64,000 nucleotides of DNA from Anaerolineaceae bacterium (GTDB lineage Bacteria > Chloroflexota > Anaerolineae > Anaerolineales > Anaerolineaceae): positions 62,001 through 126,000 of the forward strand of contig JAENZI010000009.1 of assembly GCA_016841365.1 (NCBI GenBank). Reading direction: 5' to 3'. The position numbers and the translations under genes were made by a program. The notes under the pieces were generated by a model. It saw nothing but the letters and a program-made list of their open reading frames with translations. It searched no databases and was not told where the DNA came from. Each line of letters opens with the position of its first letter. The stretch's first letter is position 1. Shown here piece by piece: positions 54,140 to 64,000 of this stretch.

Positions 54140-55585
54140 ATGGACGAAGAAAACAGATTGCAAACTTGGCTTGCGAAATATATCAAACCGCTGACGGCAA
54201 AAAGACGCAATGAAATCATCGATAACATCCGCACCGCATCATCACCCGGTTTTGATTACTTTTTCCTGGTGGTTCTTTCTGGCGGGATTGCCACGCTTGG
54301 CTTGATCAACGATTCGCCGGCAGTGATCATCGGTGCGATGTTAGTGGCACCATTGATGTCACCCATTCTTGGTCTTGGTCTCGGGTCGATCACCGCCGAC
54401 ACCCAGCTTGCACGAAATGCAGCCACTGCACTGATCAGAGGTGCTTTACTATCAATTCTGCTTTCAGCCCTCCTCACTCTCAGCAATATCTATCTCCCAT
54501 TTGTTCCCTCACTGCACGAAATCCCTCGGGAAGTACTCAGCCGAACCCAGCCAACACCAAACGACTTGCTGATTGCACTGGCCGGCGGTCTGGCAGCCGC
54601 ATACTCCATGGCGCAGCCGCACCTTTCAGCCGCTTTGCCGGGTGTTGCGATTGCCACAGCCCTGATGCCTCCCCTCTCCACGATCGGCATTGGCATCGCG
54701 CTCGGCCGATGGGACATCGCTGGCGGCGCTGCATTATTATTTTTAACCAACACCGTCACAATTGCCTTTGCTGCAACACTGGTCTTCTTTTTAGAGGGTT
54801 TTGTTCCCCGGATCCAAACAAAAAATGGCGCGCTGCCAAAAACCCTGTTAATTGCCGGCCTTCTGACCGGATTGCTTCTAATTCCCTTGACGATCTTAGG
54901 TGCCCGGCTGGTTACACAGGCCAACGAAAACCGCCTGATAAATAACATTGTCGAAACCGAAATTGCTGAAATTCAAAATGCAGAACTGGTTGAGCTCGAT
55001 ATCATCCGGCAGGAACAAGACCTCAAACTGGAAATCACCATCCGCTCAAATAATCCGCTGAATTACAGAGAAGTCGTCGCCCTGCAGGAAGCCCTCGTTA
55101 CACGACTCGATAAACCTATCGCCTTAATCGTAAACCATGTTCAGGCAGAGACACTCGATCCTCTCATTCCTCCAACTCAAACACCGACGCCAACCCTCAC
55201 CTATACGCCCACACCTGGCCCCAGCCCGACCAGAACCCCGACCCCAACCTCCACACCTACACAAACAGCTACGGTGACGCAGACACCAACGGCGACTTTC
55301 ACGCCGACGACAATTCCACCAACACCCACGCCACGCACCGCGTTGGTCATTCGGACAGGAGTTCCACCCTACTACAATCTCTACCAGGAACCAGGCGGGC
55401 CTGTCATAGCAGTTTTAAGTGTAAATGCAGTTCTCTTAGATCTGCATGAAACAACCACCTATGACGGGTTGATCTGGGTTCGGGTGATGGATGTTGAAGG
55501 ACGAATAGGATGGTTCCCACAGCGGTATTTACAATATCCAACAATCACCCCTGTACCAACAGCCACGGCAACCCAGGCCAACTGA
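54140..55585 (+). CDS. DUF389 membrane protein with Thr/Pro linker and SH3-like C-terminus
   Basis: A 481-residue protein. Residues about 30-260 form the DUF389 membrane domain with six hydrophobic segments and the conserved DYFFLVVLSGGIATLGLINDSPAVIIGAMLVAPLMSPI. A beta-alpha soluble region follows (about 270-335). Then comes a low-complexity Thr/Pro linker (340-395, repeats of TPT and TPTP), and an SH3_3-like domain (YYNLYQEPGGPVIAVLS...WVRVMDVEGRIGWFPQRYL). The tail ends in another TPVPTATAT stretch. DUF389 function is unknown. The linker-plus-SH3 arrangement is characteristic of Chloroflexota surface proteins and suggests an extracytoplasmic C-terminus. Confidence 0.8.
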   Translation: MDEENRLQTWLAKYIKPLTAKRRNEIIDNIRTASSPGFDYFFLVVLSGGIATLGLINDSPAVIIGAMLVAPLMSPILGLGLGSITADTQLARNAATALIRGALLSILLSALLTLSNIYLPFVPSLHEIPREVLSRTQPTPNDLLIALAGGLAAAYSMAQPHLSAALPGVAIATALMPPLSTIGIGIALGRWDIAGGAALLFLTNTVTIAFAATLVFFLEGFVPRIQTKNGALPKTLLIAGLLTGLLLIPLTILGARLVTQANENRLINNIVETEIAEIQNAELVELDIIRQEQDLKLEITIRSNNPLNYREVVALQEALVTRLDKPIALIVNHVQAETLDPLIPPTQTPTPTLTYTPTPGPSPTRTPTPTSTPTQTATVTQTPTATFTPTTIPPTPTPRTALVIRTGVPPYYNLYQEPGGPVIAVLSVNAVLLDLHETTTYDGLIWVRVMDVEGRIGWFPQRYLQYPTITPVPTATATQAN

Positions 55586-55639
55586 GCAAAAATATACACG
55601 CATGTGTTAAAATTGTCATAACCGCATGATTGTGCCGAT

Positions 55640-55668
55640 TTGACAAACCATCCTTCAATATGGATAAT
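55640..55668 (+). promoter_or_regulatory. N-ATPase operon promoter
   Basis: TTGACA (55640-55645) and GATAAT (55663-55668) are 17 bases apart, about 75 bases before the atpD start. It is the only convincing promoter in the 157-base gap after the DUF389 gene. Confidence 0.65.
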
Positions 55669-55739
55669 TAAGGCTGGAAATTTCATATCTTTTAATCATA
55701 AAAACAACTGGATACCGTCATTAATCATCTGAGGATTAA

Positions 55740-57539
<1,800 letters not shown>

Positions 57540-57559
<20 letters not shown>

Positions 57560-57824
57560 AAATGAATCAAAAAATTCAAAATCATGGCTGAAGAGCATGC
57601 CATTAATATCCATTGGATGGGAACTTGCCTTGCCCATTTTTGGAGGGGTGATCTTAGGCTATTATCTTGACCGGGTAATTTCAACCAAATACATCTTCAC
57701 GATCACATTCTTACTGATTGGGATTGGAACAGGTTACTACAACCTGTATAAGTACATTGATCTCGAGATGCTTCGCACAAGAGTGGCTGAAAAGCAGGAT
57801 CAGGAGACCGGCAGGCGACCATGA
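57540..57824 (+). CDS. atpQ: AtpQ-like (AtpI-type) small membrane protein
   Basis: A 94-residue protein with two hydrophobic helices (LPIFGGVILGYYLDRVIS and YIFTITFLLIGIGTGYYNLYKYI), as in the AtpI/ATPase_gene1 family. In N-ATPase operons this position is atpQ, thought to help assemble the c-ring or to transport cations. The start is uncertain: ATG at 57540 overlaps atpC by 20 bases, and ATG at 57549 is an alternative. It overlaps atpR by four bases. Confidence 0.82.
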
Positions 57825-58105
57825 GTGTCATATCCTATTTCATCTGGATCCTCGTCGGCACAGGCTTTGCAATATTGTTCCTCCAGAGCCAATACTGGTC
57901 TGTGAAGATAATTGACCCGACCCGCGCCCGCCAAAGTAAATGGATAATCCTGGGCGGTGCTGTTCTTCGTTGGGTTGTTGTCTTTCTTGTTCTCATGGTA
58001 GCCCTTTCATATTCTTACACGGCGTTGCTGGTCGTTTTTGTCGCATTTTTGATCACAAGGATGGTCGTCGTATTCAAATGGCGGCAGTTAGCGGAAATTA
58101 ATTAA
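57821..58105 (+). CDS. atpR: AtpR-like N-ATPase membrane protein
   Basis: A 94-residue protein with three hydrophobic helices (YFIWILVGTGFAILFL, IILGGAVLRWVVVFLVLMVALSYS and ALLVVFVAFLITRMVVV). It carries conserved basic residues in the helices (LRW, TRM), as described for AtpR, which is specific to N-ATPase operons. It overlaps atpQ (ATGA) and precedes the a-subunit gene. Assignment rests on position, length and helix pattern. Confidence 0.8.
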   Translation: MSVISYFIWILVGTGFAILFLQSQYWSVKIIDPTRARQSKWIILGGAVLRWVVVFLVLMVALSYSYTALLVVFVAFLITRMVVVFKWRQLAEIN

Positions 58106-58136
58106 TGATTATCAGACGAAGTAAAAAGGATCTTTG

Positions 58137-58823
58137 ATGGAGGCTATATCACCACAAGTTGTTTTTGAGTTATTTGGGTTGCCGATCACTGATACCGTCG
58201 TCTCAACCTGGGTCATGATGATTTTGATCATCCTTCTGGTCATCGCGATTCGCAAGTTTAAACCAGAAGCTGGTGAAATGCTGATTGAGTTTATCAATAA
58301 TATCGTCAGTTCTGTTATGCCCGAAGATGTGGATCTGACGAAATTTCTCCCTATCTTGGGAACATTAGCAATTTTCCTGGTTTTTGCCAACATTTTCAGC
58401 ATCTTCCCGGTCATGGTTTCGCCCACCGCAAATATCAATACCACGGTAGCCCTGTCAATCGTCGTGTTTTTTGCTGTTCATTTCTACGGGATGAAAGAAA
58501 AAGGCCTTTGGGGTTATGTCAAAGATTTTGCCAACCCAATCTTTATCCTGCCTTTAGAAATCGTCAGCCAATTCTCGCGCACACTATCCCTCTCCATCAG
58601 GCTTTTTGGCAATATTCTGAGCACTGACCTGATCGTTGCGATCGTGTTTGCCCTGATCCCGTTTATCGTTCCCCTGCCTTTAGCCGCATTGGGGATGTTA
58701 ACAGGCGTGTTACAGGCTTATATTTTTATCGTTTTAGCTTCACTTTATATCGCTTCTGCCGTTGAGGTGCAGGAGATGGAAGAAGAACGTCGCAATCTTA
58801 AAGAAGAACTTTCGGCATCATAA
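58137..58823 (+). CDS. atpB: N-ATPase a subunit
   Basis: A 228-residue integral membrane stator subunit. The essential arginine lies in [19 protein letters not shown], and the C-terminal helix has [26 protein letters not shown]. The start is ATG at 58137 with AAAAAGGAT upstream; the preceding TTG is less likely. Together with the c-ring it forms the ion path. Confidence 0.94.
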   Translation: MEAISPQVVFELFGLPITDTVVSTWVMMILIILLVIAIRKFKPEAGEMLIEFINNIVSSVMPEDVDLTKFLPILGTLAIFLVFANIFSIFPVMVSPTANINTTVALSIVVFFAVHFYGMKEKGLWGYVKDFANPIFILPLEIVSQFSRTLSLSIRLFGNILSTDLIVAIVFALIPFIVPLPLAALGMLTGVLQAYIFIVLASLYIASAVEVQEMEEERRNLKEELSAS

Positions 58824-58846
58824 TTATCAGAAAGGAAATATTCAAT

Positions 58847-59122
58847 ATGTGGCAACTTGATTCAGAAACCTTAATTACCGTCATTACGATCCTTGGAGCA
58901 ACAATCGGCATTGTTCTTGGTTGTATTGTTCCCGCCATCATGGAAGGCATCGCCGTCAAAAAGGCGCTGGATGGTATTGCACGCCAACCCGACGCTGCCA
59001 ACGACCTCAGAACGACATTATTAATATCGATGGCACTTCTGGAATCAACTGCGATCTACGTTTTATTGGTCATCCTCATTCTCTTATTTGCCAACCCAGT
59101 GCTTGATCGCTTTTTTGTTTAG
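58847..59122 (+). CDS. atpE: N-ATPase c subunit with Na+-type binding motif
   Basis: A 91-residue proteolipid with two helices. Helix 1 carries Glu33 ([13 protein letters not shown]), the second carboxylate typical of N-ATPases. Helix 2 carries Glu66-Ser67-Thr68 and Tyr71 (LLESTAIY), the signature of Na+-coordinating c subunits as in Ilyobacter. The loop ARQPDA is conserved. The ring would therefore be predicted to carry Na+ rather than H+; ion specificity has not been tested. Confidence 0.95.
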   Translation: MWQLDSETLITVITILGATIGIVLGCIVPAIMEGIAVKKALDGIARQPDAANDLRTTLLISMALLESTAIYVLLVILILLFANPVLDRFFV

Positions 59123-59139
59123 AAACAAGGAGATAACGC

Positions 59140-59925
59140 ATGCTGGATATTGACATCGTCACAATTCTAGCCGAGATCATAAATTTCCTTGTATTGGCAA
59201 CTGCGCTCTATTTCTTATTGTTCAAGCCAATGCTGAAGCGAATGAATGAACGTGCACATGCAAAGGAACAAATGCTTGAAGAAGCTCGGCAAAAGCAGCA
59301 AGAAGCCGAACAAAAACTCGCATTAATTGAACAACAGCTGGCAACCATTGACTCTGAGATTGATACTCGCCTTGAACAAGCTTATCAACAAGCGCAGTCT
59401 GAAAGCAAATCGCTGATTGCTGAAACTGAAAAAGAAGCTGAAAAGATACTCAAAGAAGCAGAGTTTGAAGCAGCTAAACGTCAGCAGCAAGAGATGGAAG
59501 AGCTGCTTGAAAAATTGGTTGACACAATACTAGAAATCAGCGCTCAAATCCTCGAGAAGAAAGCACCCGATGCTATTCACCAAAAATTGGTTGAGGAATT
59601 AAATGCTGAAATCTGGGAAATGGGAAAGAGTGACATGCGCCAGGTCCGCACAATCCGTGACTCACTGACAGAACGGACGCCAACAGTTCATGTTGCCTCA
59701 GCCAAAGAGCTATCGCCAGAACTGCAGCGCTCACTTGTGCGTACCTTCAGTGCTCTTGCCGACAGCAATGTCAACATGGAAATTGAAATTGAACCGTCAC
59801 TCATCTCTGGCCTTCGAGTCCGGATTGGTGACCTGATCGTCGAAAACACATTATCGATGGAACTTTCTGAATTGAAGTCTGAAGTCATTGATTCCCTGGA
59901 AGAGAGCATTAATGTCGAAGACTGA
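59140..59925 (+). CDS. atpF: N-ATPase b subunit with delta-like C-terminal part
   Basis: A 261-residue peripheral-stalk subunit, much longer than ordinary AtpF (about 160). One N-terminal membrane helix (FLVLATALYFLLFKPMLKRM) is followed by a long coiled coil (about 35-165). The C-terminal part, with SALADSNVNMEIEIEPSLISGLRVRIGDLIVENTLSMELSELK, resembles the delta/OSCP C-terminal region. No separate delta gene exists in this operon, so this fusion probably supplies that function. It overlaps atpA by 14 bases. Confidence 0.9.
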   Translation: MLDIDIVTILAEIINFLVLATALYFLLFKPMLKRMNERAHAKEQMLEEARQKQQEAEQKLALIEQQLATIDSEIDTRLEQAYQQAQSESKSLIAETEKEAEKILKEAEFEAAKRQQQEMEELLEKLVDTILEISAQILEKKAPDAIHQKLVEELNAEIWEMGKSDMRQVRTIRDSLTERTPTVHVASAKELSPELQRSLVRTFSALADSNVNMEIEIEPSLISGLRVRIGDLIVENTLSMELSELKSEVIDSLEESINVED

Positions 59926-61591
59926 ACATCATCCTTCCGCGCAATCTCAGGAAAAACTCGAGTCTCTTACCAATAATATTGGTGAGAGATTAAGCCTGGA
60001 CGTTGATCGTAAGGAATTTCTTCAACGCGTCAAAGATAAAGTCGCGCAAGACCGTGAACCTAAACCTGAAAAGAAAATTACGGAAATTGTAGAAACTTTG
60101 AAGACTCAAACCCGGCAGATCACAAGCCGAGTTCGCTTTCACGATGTTGGTACTGTTCAACACATTGGCAACGGCGTCGCAACGGTCTCTGGCTTGCCCA
60201 ATGTCAGCATTGATGAGATTGTGACATTCCCCACTGGGGTTGAAGGCATGGCGCTTAACCTTGAAAAAAAATCCGTTGACCTGATCATGTTAGGACCTGA
60301 GGAAGGCATTCGAGGCGGTGACCTTGTTGAGTCCACCGGTAAACGCCTGCGCATTCCAGTAGGGTCACAACTCCTCGGAAGGATCATCGATCCCTTAGGT
60401 AATCCGCTTGATCGTGACGAACCCATCGAGGCAAGCGAATTCAGGTTTTTTTCGAATATTGCCCCAAGTGTCATCAAACGCTCACCTGTCAACGAATCAC
60501 TGTTTACCGGCACTAAAACGATTGATGCACTCTTCCCGATTGGGCGCGGCCAGCGTGAACTGATCGTCGGTGATCGTCAAACAGGTAAAACAACCCTTGC
60601 TGTCGATGCCATCCTCAGCCAAAAGAACACCGATGTCCATTGTGTGTATGTCGCCATTGGGCAGAAGAAATCTTCGACTTTATCAGTGATTGAGACGATC
60701 CGCGACCATGGTGTACTTCACAATACAACGGTCATTCTCAGCAGTCCTGATGATCAACCAGCCCTGAGATACCTGGCGCCCTACAGCGGTATGACAATTT
60801 CAGAATATTTCCTCGATCAGGGATTGGACGTATTGATCGTATTCGATGACCTTAGCAAGCACGCCAACGCCTATCGTGAGCTGAGCCTGCTCTTGAGACG
60901 ACCGCCAGGGCGTGAAGCTTACCCGGGCGATATCTTTTATATTCATTCGCGCTTATTAGAGCGAGCCTGCAAGCTTAGCCCCGAAAATGGCGGGGGGTCC
61001 ATTACAGCCCTGCCGATTGCAGTGACCCAAAACGGCAACATCTCTTCATATATCACAACCAACCTGATTTCGATCACCGATGGGCAGCTCATGTTGGATT
61101 CAGACCTTTTTAACCAGGGGCAAAAACCAGCCATCGACATCGGGCGATCCGTATCCCGTGTGGGAGGTGCAGCACAAACGCCAGCGATGCGGGAACTGGT
61201 GGGGAACCTCAAACTGGAGTTATCACAATATGAAGAGGTAGAGCACTTTACACGGTTTGGTACAGAAGTCGACGCAGTCACCCGTCAACAGATCGAAAAA
61301 GGGAAGCGGATATTAAATGCATTAAAACAAAAGCCAAACCAGCCTTACACCTATCCAATCACTATTGTGATTCTATTTGCATTGAATAAAGGCTACATGG
61401 ATCACGTTCCGTATGCATTGATTGAAGATTACGAAGAAGATTTGCGAATTTATTTCTCAAAAACTGAAACAAAGTTGCTGAACATGATAAACAAAGAGGC
61501 TCGTTTATCCGATGAAATCACAGAGCAATTGCACCATTCGCTATTGTCATATAACGAGTCTTGGAATGAAGAGAGAGGATTAATCGGATGA
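59912..61591 (+). CDS. atpA: N-type F1 ATP synthase alpha subunit
   Basis: A 559-residue non-catalytic nucleotide-binding F1 subunit, longer at the N-terminus than typical alpha. Walker A is GDRQTGKTTLAVD near residue 222, followed by YVAIGQKKSSTLS, VLIVFDDLSKHANAYRELSLLLRRPPGREAYPGDIFYIHSRLLERA and SVSRVGGAAQ. The ATG at 59912 (MSKTEHHP) overlaps atpF; an upstream in-frame ATG lies deeper in atpF and is unlikely. It overlaps the PII-like gene by four bases. Confidence 0.95.
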   Translation: MSKTEHHPSAQSQEKLESLTNNIGERLSLDVDRKEFLQRVKDKVAQDREPKPEKKITEIVETLKTQTRQITSRVRFHDVGTVQHIGNGVATVSGLPNVSIDEIVTFPTGVEGMALNLEKKSVDLIMLGPEEGIRGGDLVESTGKRLRIPVGSQLLGRIIDPLGNPLDRDEPIEASEFRFFSNIAPSVIKRSPVNESLFTGTKTIDALFPIGRGQRELIVGDRQTGKTTLAVDAILSQKNTDVHCVYVAIGQKKSSTLSVIETIRDHGVLHNTTVILSSPDDQPALRYLAPYSGMTISEYFLDQGLDVLIVFDDLSKHANAYRELSLLLRRPPGREAYPGDIFYIHSRLLERACKLSPENGGGSITALPIAVTQNGNISSYITTNLISITDGQLMLDSDLFNQGQKPAIDIGRSVSRVGGAAQTPAMRELVGNLKLELSQYEEVEHFTRFGTEVDAVTRQQIEKGKRILNALKQKPNQPYTYPITIVILFALNKGYMDHVPYALIEDYEEDLRIYFSKTETKLLNMINKEARLSDEITEQLHHSLLSYNESWNEERGLIG

Positions 61592-61908
61592 AGATGGTTA
61601 TGGCTGTCATCCCATCAAACACTGCGGACCGTGTCCTTGACGCGCTGGTCAACGCTGGTCACACAGCGACATATGCTGAAACTCACGGCGGTATGTTACA
61701 ACAAAGCCAAAAATCTCTCTTTATTGCTGTAAAAAAAGAAGAACTTGATTTTGTCCTCAATATCATTCGGGAGAATTGCCGCACAAGCGTAGAAATGAGC
61801 ACAAGGACACCTGATGAGAATGGCGAATTTGAACACCCCCCAGTCACAGCAGATCTGGGCGGTGCAATTGCTTTTATCTGGGAAATTAATCAAATAGAGA
61901 CTTTCTGA
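61588..61908 (+). CDS. PII-like DarA/YaaQ-family protein inside the N-ATPase operon
   Basis: A 106-residue protein resembling YaaQ/DarA (DUF970), the PII-like cyclic-di-AMP receptor of Firmicutes. Matching landmarks are the start MKMVMAVIPSNTADRVLDALVNAG, ETHGGMLQQSQKSLFIAV in the ATTGGFLxxGNTTxxIGV position, a LDFVLNIIREN helix, and the end TADLGGAIAFIWEINQIETF matching VEVGGATVFVLPVDQFHQF. Its ATG overlaps the atpA stop by four bases and atpG begins six bases later, so it is translated with the ATPase. Ligand binding is inferred. Other PII-like ligands are possible. Confidence 0.78.
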   Translation: MKMVMAVIPSNTADRVLDALVNAGHTATYAETHGGMLQQSQKSLFIAVKKEELDFVLNIIRENCRTSVEMSTRTPDENGEFEHPPVTADLGGAIAFIWEINQIETF

Positions 61909-61914
61909 TCTTTT

Positions 61915-62805
61915 ATGGCTCAGACTTTTGAACGTGCCCAATCTCGACTGGATAACATTAAATCCATTGACCCATTGCTAAGTGCTCTCAGGACCCTGTC
62001 CATGGGGGCATGGCAAATGGCGTTAAACAAGCTCGCAAAAATTCAAAGTTATGAGAAAAATTACAGTCGTATCCTGAAAGAGATCTTGCCTCATATCTCA
62101 GACAAACAGTTCAGACCTTCCGAAAAAAAGAAAAGTCCACCCATCGCCTCTGCCATCATCCTGATCATCGGCTCTGAGCGTGGATTATGTGGAAAATTTA
62201 ATCAAATACTTGCATTAAACGCACTTGCTTGGATAAAAGAGCAAAAATTCCCCACATATCAGGTTTGGGCAATGGGCAATCGGTTGATCCGTGAACTGGA
62301 AAGAATGAAGGTCGATATTTCTTGGAGCCATCCATTACCAGCCAGTGATGTCCCCACCTATCAAGATGCCTACTCCCACACACAAAATTGGCTGACACAG
62401 TTTGAATCATATGACTTCAATCAGTTATTCCTTATCCACAACCAAATTAAAGCCGGAAGTAATTACCAGTTTGGAACCCTCAAGCTGCTTCCCTATGAAT
62501 TGAACACGATGGAAACAGAACCTGAGCAAAATGCGAACCTCTGGCCGCCGTCAATTATCGAATCGGAACCTGACGAAATATATTATCAGATCATCGAGCA
62601 GCGAATTGCTTTGAGCTTCTATCAGGTTTTACTTAAGTCCGCTGCGGCTGAACACTCTTCTCGTTATAGTCTGATGCAGGATGCAAAAGACAATGCAGAA
62701 GATATCGTTGAGGAACTGAATCGGATCATCAACACAGAAAGAAAACGGAAAATTACGCAAGAAATGCAAGAGCTTGCATCTGGTGCAGGCTTGTTAGATA
62801 ATTAA
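61915..62805 (+). CDS. atpG: N-type F1 ATP synthase gamma subunit
   Basis: A 296-residue central-stalk subunit. The N-terminal helix (AQSRLDNIKSIDPLLSALRTLSMGAWQMA), the IGSERGLCGKFNQIL segment and the C-terminal SSRYSLMQDAKDNAEDIVEELNRIINTERKRKITQEMQEL are diagnostic. It closes the operon, six bases after the PII-like gene. The gamma of N-ATPases is somewhat divergent, as here. Confidence 0.93.
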   Translation: MAQTFERAQSRLDNIKSIDPLLSALRTLSMGAWQMALNKLAKIQSYEKNYSRILKEILPHISDKQFRPSEKKKSPPIASAIILIIGSERGLCGKFNQILALNALAWIKEQKFPTYQVWAMGNRLIRELERMKVDISWSHPLPASDVPTYQDAYSHTQNWLTQFESYDFNQLFLIHNQIKAGSNYQFGTLKLLPYELNTMETEPEQNANLWPPSIIESEPDEIYYQIIEQRIALSFYQVLLKSAAAEHSSRYSLMQDAKDNAEDIVEELNRIINTERKRKITQEMQELASGAGLLDN

Positions 62806-62854
62806 GAAATTATTAAGGCTTTCTTTTATCGTCATTATTCAAAGGAGAGAGAAC

Positions 62855-64000
62855 TTGAGCGGAAAGAAAAAATTTACCATCGGTATTGATTTTGGTACAG
62901 AATCAGCCCGGGCTGTTCTCGTAGATGTCACAAATGGCAAAATCGCAGCATCGTCTGTTTATCAGTATCCCCACGGTGTGATCACAGAAAAATTGCCCGA
63001 TAGTGATATCCAACTCGAACCTGGATGGGCTTTACAGCATCCCACAGATTATCTCAATGCAATTAAACGTACTGTCCCCAGGTTGGTCAAAGAAAGTCAA
63101 ATCGACCCAGACCAGGTGATTGGCATCGGCATTGATTTCACTGGGTCTACAATATTGCCAACATTGGAAGATGGCACGCCGCTGGCACTGTTAGATGATT
63201 ACAAAGAAGATCCACATGCGTGGCCTAAACTCTGGAAGCATCACGCAGCTCAAGAAAAAGCTGATCAACTCACCCAATTGGCTAATGAACGCTTCGAAAC
63301 CTTTCTCGATCGCTACGGCGGAAAAATTAATGCAGAATGGTTCTTCCCTAAAGTTTGGGAAATGTATGAAGAATCATCATCGGTTTATAACGCTGCAGAC
63401 AGGATCATTGAGGCTTCAGACTGGATTGTCTGGCAATTAACCGGCACTGAAACCCGCAACCTGTGTGCGGCAGGCTACAAAGCACTCTGGTCAAAGAGCG
63501 AAGGGTTCCCGCTTGAAACGTTCTTCAACGCCATGGATTCAGGCTTAACCAATGTGGTCGAAGAAAAAATGAAACGCGAGATCATGCCTTTAGGCCAGCA
63601 AGCCGGCGAATTAACCGAAGAAGCCGCAAAGTGGATGAAACTTAAACCCGGCATTCCTGTCGCAACCGCCATTTTGGATGCTCATGCTGCTGTTCCGGCT
63701 GCCACTGTGGCTGAACCCGGAAAAATGGCGCTGATTTTAGGGACAAGTTTCGTGCACATGGTGCTTTCCACCAAGGAATACCGTGTACCGGGTATGTGCG
63801 GGATGGTGGAAGACGGCATCATCCCGGGTCTGATCGCTTACGAAGCCGGTCAATCTGGCGGTGGAGACCATTTTTCCTGGTTCATGAAAAATGCCGTGCC
63901 AGCAGAATACGAAAGAGAAGCACGTAGACGCAAGATCAGCTTGTTTGATCTTATGGAAGAGAAAGCAGCGAAACTGCAGCCCGCAGAATCAGGCTTAGTT
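62855..64000 (+). CDS. araB: FGGY-family carbohydrate kinase, ribulokinase-like, 3' end outside window
   Basis: ATP-dependent sugar kinase. I translated it from TTG 62855, eight bases after AAAGGAG, giving MSGKKKFTIGIDFGTESARAVLVDVTNGKI. The nucleotide loop is IGIDFGTESARAV, and further family segments are IGIDFTGSTILPTLEDG, DWIVWQLTGTETRNLCAAGYKALW and LDAHAAVPAA. ALILGTSFVHMVLS matches the second FGGY motif region. The style is that of AraB-type L-ribulokinases, which phosphorylate L-ribulose. The 382 codons in view run open to the window edge; the family is about 550. No other arabinose gene is seen before it. Confidence 0.85.
   Translation, partial: MSGKKKFTIGIDFGTESARAVLVDVTNGKIAASSVYQYPHGVITEKLPDSDIQLEPGWALQHPTDYLNAIKRTVPRLVKESQIDPDQVIGIGIDFTGSTILPTLEDGTPLALLDDYKEDPHAWPKLWKHHAAQEKADQLTQLANERFETFLDRYGGKINAEWFFPKVWEMYEESSSVYNAADRIIEASDWIVWQLTGTETRNLCAAGYKALWSKSEGFPLETFFNAMDSGLTNVVEEKMKREIMPLGQQAGELTEEAAKWMKLKPGIPVATAILDAHAAVPAATVAEPGKMALILGTSFVHMVLSTKEYRVPGMCGMVEDGIIPGLIAYEAGQSGGGDHFSWFMKNAVPAEYEREARRRKISLFDLMEEKAAKLQPAESGLV

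Noticed and set aside
55180-55330. A DNA tandem repeat or CRISPR-like array
   Set aside because: The repetitive ACNCC pattern follows codons for a Thr/Pro linker within an intact gene. There are no regular spacers.

Overview
The window is one contiguous stretch of a bacterial chromosome with dense, uninterrupted operons. It shows no insertion sequences, phage genes or CRISPR arrays. Several features suggest an anaerobic or microaerobic Chloroflexota bacterium of the Anaerolineae type: a T-box-controlled long-form ileS, a SufR-like regulator with a SufBCD/SufT iron-sulfur system, an NAD-linked [NiFe] hydrogenase, a DUF389 membrane protein carrying a Thr/Pro-repeat linker and SH3-like tail, and a bacterial N-ATPase. 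This placement is inferred from gene content only; no 16S gene is present.

Layout. 1-5.7 kb (minus): ileS-lspA-rluD-ltaE behind a T-box leader. 5.8-7.8 kb (minus): CopB-type copper P-ATPase. 7.9-11.3 kb (plus): an AlaDH/PNT-fold enzyme and a polytopic glycosyltransferase. 11.3-14.1 kb (minus): hisS with tRNA-His directly behind it, then nagA, with an unexplained multi-hairpin element between them. 14.2-33.2 kb (plus): a hydrogenase island. It holds a DRTGG / CBS-ATPase / DRTGG / PHP regulatory cassette, a multisubunit hydrogenase operon (two NuoE-like, two NuoF-like and one HoxU/NuoG-like subunit plus [NiFe] small and large subunits), a maturation protease, a cNMP-fold protein and hypABFCDE. 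33.3-34.8 kb: a methyltransferase and a LmbE-type deacetylase. 34.8-39.2 kb (minus): Rieske protein, small unknown protein, sufCBD. 39.4-41.8 kb (plus): two unknown proteins, then sufR-sufT. 41.8-44.9 kb (minus): feoAB, methyltransferase, SCP2 protein. 45.1-49.1 kb (plus): MDR dehydrogenase, DUF89 protein, inositol-phosphate synthase. 49.3-55.6 kb: error-prone DNA polymerase, GH13 trehalose-synthase-like enzyme, DUF389 protein. 55.7-62.8 kb: a complete N-ATPase operon in the order D-C-Q-R-B-E-F-A-(PII-like)-G. The window ends inside a ribulokinase-like gene.

How the parts fit. The hydrogenase island, Hyp maturation set, Suf and Feo together supply a nickel-iron, iron-sulfur-rich redox enzyme that exchanges electrons between H2, NAD(H) and possibly ferredoxin. 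A palindrome just behind its promoter resembles Rex or Crp/Fnr sites. The sufCBD and sufR promoters share a perfect inverted repeat overlapping the -35 box, which predicts a small SufR regulon. The N-ATPase c-subunit carries the ligands expected for Na+ transport.

Most notable: the hydrogenase has two different flavin subunits whose N-terminal thioredoxin-like ferredoxin domains, and the free-standing HndB-like protein, have lost most or all iron-sulfur cysteines. Also notable is a PII-like, DarA/YaaQ-type gene translationally coupled inside the N-ATPase operon, which could link the ATPase to a cyclic dinucleotide signal.
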